DNA of 23,143 bases. Origin: UBA11579 sp039714215. Its GTDB lineage: Bacteria > Chloroflexota > Anaerolineae > Anaerolineales > UBA11579. Position 1 is the first letter of the stretch. Each line of letters begins with the position of its first letter. Below, in pieces: positions 17,163 to 23,143 of the stretch. Made by a program: the position numbers and the translations under genes. Below the pieces are notes generated by a model. It saw nothing but the letters and a program-made list of their open reading frames with translations, had not been told where the DNA came from and searched no databases. The DNA is taken from the NCBI GenBank assembly GCA_039714215.1, contig JBDLJU010000017.1, forward strand, positions 1 to 23,143. Reading direction: 5' to 3'.

Positions 17163-17215
17163 GACAGTATAATACTATCGAGCAATTTACTGCTTGATCG
17201 TGAATGAGACTGTCT
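17162..17215 (+). promoter_or_regulatory. Nested inverted repeats between the YYY and GT-C-like genes
   Basis: The outer arms AGACAGT (17162-17168) and ACTGTCT (17209-17215) pair perfectly. Between them, ATCGAGCA (17177-17184) and TGCTTGAT (17191-17198) pair with one G-U over a 6-nt loop. The outer right arm is followed by a pyrimidine tract (TTCTTTCTCC) rather than a clean T run. It may be a weak terminator, an attenuator or a binding site. The left outer arm starts in the stop codon of the upstream gene. Confidence 0.4.
17168..17173 (+). promoter_or_regulatory. Consensus -10 element (TATAAT) inside the inverted repeat
   Basis: A perfect TATAAT sits between the outer and inner arms of the inverted repeat. 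At 17-nt spacing the upstream hexamer is TCGATC, which matches the -35 consensus at only three positions. A transcript from here would start near 17180, inside the inner stem, and have a leader of about 58 nt. This could give the 593-aa gene its own promoter. Confidence 0.4.
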
Positions 17216-17227
17216 TCTTTCTCCGAT

Positions 17228-17232
17228 AAGGG
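17228..17232 (+). promoter_or_regulatory. Ribosome binding site of the 593-aa gene
   Basis: AAGGG lies 6 nt before the ATG at 17239 and supports that start. Confidence 0.55.
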
Positions 17233-17238
17233 CTAGCT

Positions 17239-19020
17239 ATGCTTGAAAAGAAAACCATCACCCTCGAATCCGTGCTTTATTTCCTCGCCTTCGGCCTGGC
17301 GCTCGCTTTCCGCCTGATCGGGCTGGACGGGCTGCCATTCAATGAAGCTGAGGCCGGTTGGGCCTGGCAGGCCTTCCAGGTTTCAGAGGGTACTCCGGTC
17401 CAGATCGGCAGCCAGCCTGCTTATGTGCTGCTTACCAGCGTATTCTTTTCCTTGTTTAACAGCAGTGAAGCCCTCGCTCGCTTGCTTCCGGCTTTGGCCG
17501 GAAGTGCTGTGGTTTTGCTCCCCTTTGTGCTAAGAGATAAAATCGGGCAGACGGCTGCTCTGGCAGCCGCGTTTGGTCTGGCGCTTGACCCTCTGTTGGT
17601 CGCAATCTCCCGGCAGGCTGGCAGCTCAATGCTGGCGCTGGGTTTTGCTGTTTTGGCTTTTGCTTCCTGGAAGCTGGCGAAACCAGGAGTACTCGGAATT
17701 TTTTCTGCGCTGTTCCTCCTCTCCGGGCAGAATGCGCTCCTCGCGATTTTCTCTGTTTTCATCGCGCTGCTATTCCTGACGATCAATGGTGACCGGCCGA
17801 GATTGGAAATTGATCCTGCCGCCCGGAAATCATTTCTGGTCGCTGGGGGGATCACCCTTTTGCTGGTTGGTACATTGGGGATGCGTTATCCGTTGGGCTT
17901 GTCTGCGATGCTGCAGGCGGTGCCTGATTACTTCTCCGGGTGGATCGCGGCACCAGGTTTTTGGGGACAGGTGCCTTTTGTGCAGGCTCTCCTTGCTCTC
18001 CCAATTTACCAACCCCTGGCTTTATTCTTCGGTGGAATTGCCATTATTCAGCGGAAAACCTGGCAGCGACAGACAACTCGCCATGCTGCGGTCTTGGTGT
18101 TCACAATTTTACTGCTCACCCTGCTCAATCCCTCCCGCCAGGTAAGTGATCTGATTTGGGTATTGCTCCCTTTGTGGCTGTTGGCTGGGTTAGCTCTTGC
18201 ACCTTTTCTCTCACAAAAAGGTGATCAATTTAGCAAAGTTGTCTGGGCGCAGGCGATGATCAGCATGCTCTTGTTGACCTTTTGGTGGGCGAACGTCATC
18301 AGGATTTCCAGGATATATTTTGTCAATATTCCGCAAGGATTTAAATTGATTGATTTGCCCACGCTGGATCTTGGGACCAAAGATTATTTGAGCCGGATGA
18401 TCGTCGTAGTGATCGTGCCATTGGCGATCATGCTGATGACTGTGGTAGTCGTCACAGCCTGGTCTAAACGCACTGCTTTGCGCGGCGCTGTTTTTGGGGT
18501 TGGGGGCTTTGTTGGGATTTATTTGATCGTGACCCTTTTTGGGATCAACGATTTGCGCCCGCAGCAGGCCAACGAACTTTGGAGCCCGGTGATGGCATCC
18601 GGATACGCCGATGACCTTCAGGCTGCGCTGGCTGAGCTCTCCGAGCCCAGTACCGGTACCCGGTTCGATATTGAGACCGTTTACCAGGTAGATTCCCCTT
18701 TGCTGCATTGGCAGCTGCGGAATATGCCCAATGCCCGTTATGCGCCGGTGCTGTTGTCTACTGATTCTCCGGCGGTGATTATCAATACAACCTTCGATAT
18801 GGATGAGTTGGGAAGACCAAACGCTTACCGAGGTGAGAAAATTGCCTTACAGCTGTACCGGAATTGGGGAGACCGAGCTTTGCCACTCGATTTTGACCGC
18901 TGGTTTATTTACCGGGAAGCCCCGCTTGAAAAACAGTGGGTCGTGGTCTGGGCGCGAGAAGATATTTTTATTGGATACCAGGATACGCCTGATCAAATTG
19001 ATCCAGACGCGGTTGAATAA
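17239..19020 (+). CDS. GT-C-like membrane protein with degenerate acidic motif
   Basis: A 593-residue polytopic protein resembling the PMT_2/GT39 and Agl23-like membrane proteins. Its first helix (about 12-28) is followed by GLPFNEAEAGWAWQAF, so the usual D/E acidic loop reads NEAEA (35-39) and the first Asp of a typical DE/DD motif is Asn here. The next loop (SQPAYVLLTSVFFSLF) and RLLPALAGSAVVLLPFVL fit the family. About ten to twelve helices extend to about residue 435, followed by a soluble C-terminal domain that has VYQVDSPLLHWQLRNM and ends with an acidic tail. It may be a glycosyltransferase with altered catalysis or an accessory protein of the YYY pair. It is separated from the preceding gene by an inverted repeat and a TATAAT site, and from cmk by 25 nt. 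Confidence 0.75.
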   Translation: MLEKKTITLESVLYFLAFGLALAFRLIGLDGLPFNEAEAGWAWQAFQVSEGTPVQIGSQPAYVLLTSVFFSLFNSSEALARLLPALAGSAVVLLPFVLRDKIGQTAALAAAFGLALDPLLVAISRQAGSSMLALGFAVLAFASWKLAKPGVLGIFSALFLLSGQNALLAIFSVFIALLFLTINGDRPRLEIDPAARKSFLVAGGITLLLVGTLGMRYPLGLSAMLQAVPDYFSGWIAAPGFWGQVPFVQALLALPIYQPLALFFGGIAIIQRKTWQRQTTRHAAVLVFTILLLTLLNPSRQVSDLIWVLLPLWLLAGLALAPFLSQKGDQFSKVVWAQAMISMLLLTFWWANVIRISRIYFVNIPQGFKLIDLPTLDLGTKDYLSRMIVVVIVPLAIMLMTVVVVTAWSKRTALRGAVFGVGGFVGIYLIVTLFGINDLRPQQANELWSPVMASGYADDLQAALAELSEPSTGTRFDIETVYQVDSPLLHWQLRNMPNARYAPVLLSTDSPAVIINTTFDMDELGRPNAYRGEKIALQLYRNWGDRALPLDFDRWFIYREAPLEKQWVVVWAREDIFIGYQDTPDQIDPDAVE

Positions 19021-19042
19021 TAAAATTTGAGGTGAATAAAAA

Positions 19043-19729
19043 TTGATGAAAAATATTATCGCAATTGACGGCCCTGCTGCTTCTGGAAAAACCACCTTAG
19101 GGAAGTTGCTGGCTGCTAAATTTGAATATTTGTTTTTTGATACAGGCGTGATGTACCGGGCGGTCACCCTGGCTGTGGTCAATGCGGGAATCTCGATTGA
19201 AGATAAACTCGCCTGTTCAAAACTGGCTGAAGATATCCAGATAGACGTGCTGCAACCCAGTGAAGAGGATGGCCGCTCGAATGATGTATTGATCGATGGC
19301 GTGGACAGCACCTGGGATATCGTCAAACCGGAAGTGGTCGCCTGTGTTTCTGAAATTTCAGCAATCCCTGGTGTGCGCAAAGCGCTGACAGCTAAACAGA
19401 GAGAGATTGGGCTGCGTGGCAATGTCGTGATGGTGGGGCGTGATATCGGCACCGTGGTGCTCCCGGAGGCAGGCGTGAAAATTTATTTGAATGCGTCCCC
19501 CGAAGAGCGGGCGAAACGGCGATACGATGAACGTATCGCCCGCGGCGAGCCAGTTGATTATGACACCCTCCTGGCAGTAATTAAAAAGAGAGACAAGATT
19601 GACTCAAACAGGGAAGTTGCTCCTTTAGCTGCTGCTGAGGATGCTTATATCCTTGAATCAGATGGGAAAGATGCCGGGGCAGTCTTTCAGGAAGCATTGG
19701 GCGTGTTCAATGAAAGGACCGCTGAGTGA
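19043..19729 (+). CDS. cmk: Cytidylate kinase
   Basis: A protein of 227 or 228 residues that phosphorylates CMP and dCMP with ATP in the cytosol. The P-loop is IDGPAASGKTTLG near residues 8-20, followed by YLFFDTGVMYRAVTLAV, the NMP-binding segment. VGRDIGTVVLPEAGVKIYL, ASPEERAKRRYDE and the late segment with KKRDKIDSNREVAPL are diagnostic for Cmk. Two starts are possible: TTG at 19043 or ATG at 19046. The Shine-Dalgarno GAGGTG (19029-19034) is 8 nt from the TTG and 11 nt from the ATG, so the TTG is spaced slightly better. The stop overlaps the GTG start of the acyltransferase by 4 nt. A cmk-plsC pair is common in bacteria. No missing motif was noted. Confidence 0.95.
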   Translation: MMKNIIAIDGPAASGKTTLGKLLAAKFEYLFFDTGVMYRAVTLAVVNAGISIEDKLACSKLAEDIQIDVLQPSEEDGRSNDVLIDGVDSTWDIVKPEVVACVSEISAIPGVRKALTAKQREIGLRGNVVMVGRDIGTVVLPEAGVKIYLNASPEERAKRRYDERIARGEPVDYDTLLAVIKKRDKIDSNREVAPLAAAEDAYILESDGKDAGAVFQEALGVFNERTAE

Positions 19730-20415
19730 GCCAGGATACTCCGCAGTTTCGTGTGCCTCTCTGGCTGAGGTTGAAACGCAATTTTCTTAAGGCTTTAATA
19801 AAACCCCTCTTCCATATTTTGTTTACAGTTGAAATCAGTGGGCAGGAAAATATCCCGGTCGGCTCAAGTTACGTGATTGCTTATAACCACGTTTCGATCT
19901 TTGAGCCGCCCTTTGTTTTGGCATTCTGGCCGGAATTCCCCGAAGCCTTGGCTGGCCACGATGTTTGGGATCGGGGCGGCTTGCAGGGGATTATGGTAAA
20001 GTTTTTTGGGGCGATTCCGGTCAAGCGCGGCGAGTACGATCGTAATTCTGTTGAGGCGATGCTCTCAATTTTAAACAGCGGCAAAGCTCTGATGATATCT
20101 CCTGAAGGGGGGCGCTCGCACACCATTGGGATGCGGAAGGCAAATCCTGGCATTGCTTATCTGGTAGATAGGGCAAATGTGCCCGTAGTTCCAGTTGCTA
20201 TCATCGGAACAAATGATGATGCTTTTAAGCAAACCTTCAACGGAAACCGGCCGACCTTCATGCTAAAAATCGGAAAACCTTTTTCGCTACCCCCGATTAC
20301 CGAAAAAGGCGCTGCCCGCAGAGCAGCACGGCAGCGTAATGCTGATCGGGTGCTGCAGGAGATTGGGGCAATGCTCCCAGAAGAGTATCATGGGGTATAT
20401 TCTGGCAAAATTTAG
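19726..20415 (+). CDS. plsC: PlsC-like 1-acyl-sn-glycerol-3-phosphate acyltransferase (HX4E variant)
   Basis: A 229-residue membrane-associated acyltransferase of the PlsC/LPLAT family, expected to acylate lysophosphatidic acid to phosphatidic acid. Block I reads YNHVSIFEPPF, so the catalytic HX4D motif is H55-x4-E60, with Glu in place of Asp. Block II is FFGAIPVKRGEYDR, block III is SPEGGRS (canonical FPEGTRS) and block IV is VPVVPVAIIGT. Length is normal for the short PlsC class. The start is GTG, overlapping the cmk TGA as GTGA, which implies translational coupling. The altered block I and III residues mean that acyl donor or acceptor may differ from classical PlsC, or that activity is reduced; family membership is clear. 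An extended -10 of the next gene follows 99 nt downstream. Confidence 0.87.
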   Translation: MSQDTPQFRVPLWLRLKRNFLKALIKPLFHILFTVEISGQENIPVGSSYVIAYNHVSIFEPPFVLAFWPEFPEALAGHDVWDRGGLQGIMVKFFGAIPVKRGEYDRNSVEAMLSILNSGKALMISPEGGRSHTIGMRKANPGIAYLVDRANVPVVPVAIIGTNDDAFKQTFNGNRPTFMLKIGKPFSLPPITEKGAARRAARQRNADRVLQEIGAMLPEEYHGVYSGKI

Positions 20416-20513
20416 AAATTCATTGTTTTATGTTCCAACAGATCCCAAATCAAATCCACTGAGTGTCTAGGCACAAGTCTTGCAGAAAAATATAGGTCAA
20501 GAAAAGATGCTGA

Positions 20514-20522
20514 TGCTATAAT
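20514..20522 (+). promoter_or_regulatory. Extended -10 promoter of the sensor gene
   Basis: TGC TATAAT is a full TGn-extended consensus -10, 18 nt before the ATG at 20541. A start site near 20529 leaves about 12 nt of leader. AGGTCA at 17-nt spacing is a poor -35. GGTAGA just before the ATG may be a weak ribosome binding site. This is the best promoter match in the window. Confidence 0.6.
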
Positions 20523-20540
20523 GGAACCCACGACGGTAGA

Positions 20541-23143
20541 ATGATGAAATTTTTCCTTTCGATCTTGAATTACCCTGGATATTATCAAGCTCCGCAGGGA
20601 GTATTTGGCTGGATCCTGTGGTTCGCATTTGCTGCAGGAATTATCTGGCTGCTTTACCGTTGGCGAAATTCCCAAGAGCAATGGACAGAACGCTCCGCGA
20701 TACTTTTTGTGATTTGCCTGGTTCTTGTACCGGTCACCGCGCTGTTCTTTGGCGTGCAATTTCCTGATGGGTCTATGGGGGCGAATGCTGAATCTCTCTC
20801 TGCCCAAAGCAGGACGTTCCTCATGCTGTTGTCTGCAGCTCCATGGGTTTTTGCTGCTGGAATGTTGGGGCCAATCCCGGCTGCCTTTCTGGCTGCAATT
20901 TCTGGCGGTCTGTTGGCTCCCTTTAGCAGTCACAATCCGTTTGTTCCGCTAATCTATGCTTTGATCGCCGCGATGCTCAGCATGCTGATGAGGCAGAATT
21001 ACCGTACAGCATTTTTTCGGTTAATTGCTCATCCCCTGGCAGCAGCCTTTCTGGTCTCGATGGTGTACCCGGTTTTGTTCATCTTTTCCAACGTGCTGGT
21101 GGCTAACGGCGTGCTTGGCGCCCGTTTAGATTTTGGTTTTACTCAAGTTGGACCTGCTGGTTTGGCTTTTGCCAGCCAGTTGTTAATCGCCGCTGCCCTT
21201 GCTGAAATCAGCAGTCTGATTTGGCCAAATTTCTGGGATCAAGACCAGCAGATGCAGCCCTCGCCCGGGGAAAGCAGTTTGGAAGTCAGGCTGGTCTTCA
21301 CCCTGGCGCCGCTGGTTGTGGTGATCATGATCGCGATCTTGATCGGGCAGTGGATCTCTATGGTTTCCACGAACCAGGAGCTATTGGGAGATCGTTTAGG
21401 CAACGTGGCCCAATCCGCTTCTAACTCGATTCCATTGGCTTTAGAAACTGGTCAAAATTTGATAAACCAGCTGGCAAGGGATCCGCGCGTTTCAGGAGAT
21501 GATCCTTCCGAGAACTTATCTGAGGTGCTGACTGAATATCTCAGCCGGGTGCCGTTCTACAACCAGCTAATTATCTTGGATACCAACAAGAATTTGATTG
21601 CCGGTTACCCCGTCTCTGATAATTTTCCGCTGACCGCATCGGAGCTGGAAGGGATTGAGCTGGCGATGAGAGACGTAGCTTACCAATCGTTCAGCTTGCC
21701 TCCGGCCTCATCGGGTGCCGCGGCGCGTCTGGTGTTTATCAGTGCGGTGAGGGATGCTCAAGGTGTTCTGATCGGAGTGATTTTAGGAAGAACTTCTCTG
21801 GACAGCAATCCTTTCTTTACTCCGGTGATTCAGAATCTAAACTCTCTTTCAGAGTTCAACGGTGTTGGGATGCTGCTGGATGAGCAGGGAATGATCCTGA
21901 TCCATCCTGACCCGAAGATGGTTGGCAGTTTTTACCCGCAGAACGTTTTGGCCGGCGGCGCTGGGCTTGATCGCAATCACGACGCCTTGGACGGCTCACG
22001 GGAAATGCTTTTCGTCGAATCTGTCCCTGGGAGAGCCTGGGTTGTGCTGGCGGCGATTCCGGCATCCGAAGTGCAGCAGGCGGCTCTGGAATCTGTTCAG
22101 CTGATTGTAATTTTAATGCTGTTGCTCCTGGTGCTTGGCTATATATTGCTCAGGGTGGTGCTCAAGGTGGTGGTTGGATCGATTGGTGAACTGGCCGAGG
22201 AAGCCAGACTGATCTCCGAAGGAGATCTTGAACGTCCCATGGAAACCAAATCCGTTGATGAGATTGGCCAGCTTGCCATCGCATTGGAGGGGATGCGGCT
22301 TGGGATGAAGTCTCGAGTCGAAGAAGCCAATAGATTACTGACGGTGAGCAAAGGGGTCGCCTCAACCTTGGAAATGCAGGCAGCAGTTTCCCCAATTCTG
22401 CGCGGCGCGCTGGCAACGGGCGCTTCTGCTGCCAGATTGATTTTGACTGATGCTGCCCTCCCCGAATTTGGCAAGAACATGGCTACCGAATATGGGCTGG
22501 GCCCGTCTGCGGAAAAATATGTTCAGATGGATGAGCAAATCCTGGCGTTAACCCAGCAGCAGCCGGAAGTTGTATTGACCAATCCTGCACGGGCGCGCCT
22601 CAATAACTTCGATCAACCGCTGCCGTTATCGCTGATCGCCATGGCGCTCGAGCATGAAGGTGTGCATTACGGTGCTTTGTGGGTAGCATATGATCAGCCT
22701 CGCAAATTCACCGAAGATGATATCCGATTCCTGTCTACAGTAGCAGGCCAGGCAGCTTTAGCGGCGGTTAATACCCGTTTGTATTTATCTGCGGAACTTG
22801 GCCGCCAGCGCATGGAAGCGATCCTGGCTTCAACTACCGAACCTGTCCTGGTCACCGATTTTCAAGACAATCTGCTTTTGATCAACCCTGCGGCGAAAGA
22901 CTTGCTGGGAGGAGATAAATTCCAGCTGCAAGGCAGGCCGGTGAAAGAGGTAATTTCCGAGAAAAGCCTGCTTGATTTACTGCTCTACGATCGAGGTGGT
23001 GACGATCAGGCCCCGGTGGAAGTAAAATTTAAAGACGGCCGCGTGTTTTACGCAACTGCTTCCCCAGTGGATATTGACCAGCAGCAGATGGGGCGGGTTT
23101 GCCTGCTGCGGGATGTCACCCACTATAAAGAACTAGATGCCCT
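20541..23143 (+). CDS. Membrane sensor protein, dCache-HAMP-GAF-PAS, probable histidine kinase (C-terminus outside window)
   Basis: An open frame of 867 codons with no stop before the window edge. Residues about 20-275 hold about seven hydrophobic helices, the last at 251-274. Residues about 275-518 form an extracytoplasmic domain that looks like a double Cache fold, with two similar segments LIILDTNKNLIAGYP and LLDEQGMILIHPDPKMVG. A transmembrane helix (about 521-543) leads into HAMP (about 543-597, with the VDEIGQLA segment), GAF (about 605-740, ending TEDDIRFLSTVAGQAALAAV) and PAS (about 758 onward, MEAILASTTEPVLVTD). The last residues, RDVTHYKELDA, are the linker that usually runs into a HisKA domain, so a histidine kinase is likely, though a GGDEF or PP2C output cannot be excluded. 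Start is ATG at 20541 or 20544, behind an extended -10. The ligand is unknown. Confidence 0.82.
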   Translation, partial: MMKFFLSILNYPGYYQAPQGVFGWILWFAFAAGIIWLLYRWRNSQEQWTERSAILFVICLVLVPVTALFFGVQFPDGSMGANAESLSAQSRTFLMLLSAAPWVFAAGMLGPIPAAFLAAISGGLLAPFSSHNPFVPLIYALIAAMLSMLMRQNYRTAFFRLIAHPLAAAFLVSMVYPVLFIFSNVLVANGVLGARLDFGFTQVGPAGLAFASQLLIAAALAEISSLIWPNFWDQDQQMQPSPGESSLEVRLVFTLAPLVVVIMIAILIGQWISMVSTNQELLGDRLGNVAQSASNSIPLALETGQNLINQLARDPRVSGDDPSENLSEVLTEYLSRVPFYNQLIILDTNKNLIAGYPVSDNFPLTASELEGIELAMRDVAYQSFSLPPASSGAAARLVFISAVRDAQGVLIGVILGRTSLDSNPFFTPVIQNLNSLSEFNGVGMLLDEQGMILIHPDPKMVGSFYPQNVLAGGAGLDRNHDALDGSREMLFVESVPGRAWVVLAAIPASEVQQAALESVQLIVILMLLLLVLGYILLRVVLKVVVGSIGELAEEARLISEGDLERPMETKSVDEIGQLAIALEGMRLGMKSRVEEANRLLTVSKGVASTLEMQAAVSPILRGALATGASAARLILTDAALPEFGKNMATEYGLGPSAEKYVQMDEQILALTQQQPEVVLTNPARARLNNFDQPLPLSLIAMALEHEGVHYGALWVAYDQPRKFTEDDIRFLSTVAGQAALAAVNTRLYLSAELGRQRMEAILASTTEPVLVTDFQDNLLLINPAAKDLLGGDKFQLQGRPVKEVISEKSLLDLLLYDRGGDDQAPVEVKFKDGRVFYATASPVDIDQQQMGRVCLLRDVTHYKELDA

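Noticed and set aside
20462..20474. A short near-palindrome (GTGTCTAGGCAC) after the acyltransferase gene
   Set aside because: Few pairs, virtually no loop, and no T tract; likely chance.
20412..20933. A 173-aa reading frame on the minus strand
   Set aside because: It lies mostly antisense to the sensor gene, has a low-complexity polar composition and no recognisable motif, and would cover that gene's promoter.
1..23143. Possible genomic island or defence system
   Set aside because: No integrase, transposase, tRNA-flanked repeats, restriction or toxin genes were recognised; the window is housekeeping and envelope genes with a uniform appearance.

Overview
The window looks like a chromosomal segment of a Chloroflexota bacterium, most likely class Anaerolineae. 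Three things suggest this: two consecutive proteins of the DUF2298 / Chlor_Arch_YYY membrane family (named for Chloroflexi and Archaea), a mevalonate kinase in a bacterial setting, and the overall gene style. The taxonomic call is an inference from protein families; no rRNA or other marker is present. No tRNA, rRNA, CRISPR array, insertion sequence or phage gene was seen. The region is densely coded.

Layout. (1) On the minus strand at the left edge, a UbiA-family prenyltransferase of the decaprenyl-phosphate phosphoribosyltransferase type (122-991) is followed after 2 nt by the first 39 codons of mevalonate kinase (1-119, running off the window). (2) Divergent from it, on the plus strand, come tlyA (S4/FtsJ-type rRNA 2'-O-methyltransferase), lepA (elongation factor 4), an MprF-flippase-like membrane protein overlapping lepA by 8 nt, a GT4 glycosyltransferase, and a fusion of an MTH1-like Nudix hydrolase with a class I methyltransferase. 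(3) From 7321 to 19020 lie four very large polytopic membrane proteins: a 720-aa GT-C glycosyltransferase, a 1702-aa fusion of GT-C, a beta-rich region and a YYY domain, an 845-aa stand-alone YYY protein, and a 593-aa GT-C-like protein. (4) cmk (cytidylate kinase) and a plsC-like acyltransferase overlap by 4 nt. (5) The right edge holds an 867-codon open frame, cut by the window end, for a membrane sensor with about seven N-terminal helices, a dCache-like extracellular domain, HAMP, GAF and PAS. It is probably a histidine kinase whose catalytic part lies outside.

How the parts may work together. The prenyltransferase and mevalonate kinase suggest supply of polyprenyl-phosphate and a polyprenyl-phosphate-linked pentose. 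GT-C enzymes generally use polyprenyl-phosphate sugars outside the membrane. The GT4, flippase-like and GT-C/YYY proteins together look like a cell-surface glycosylation or glycolipid pathway. The YYY proteins have no established function, so this block is the best candidate for an undescribed system. Several genes carry TGn-extended -10 promoters placed so close to the start codon that leaderless or near-leaderless transcripts are predicted.
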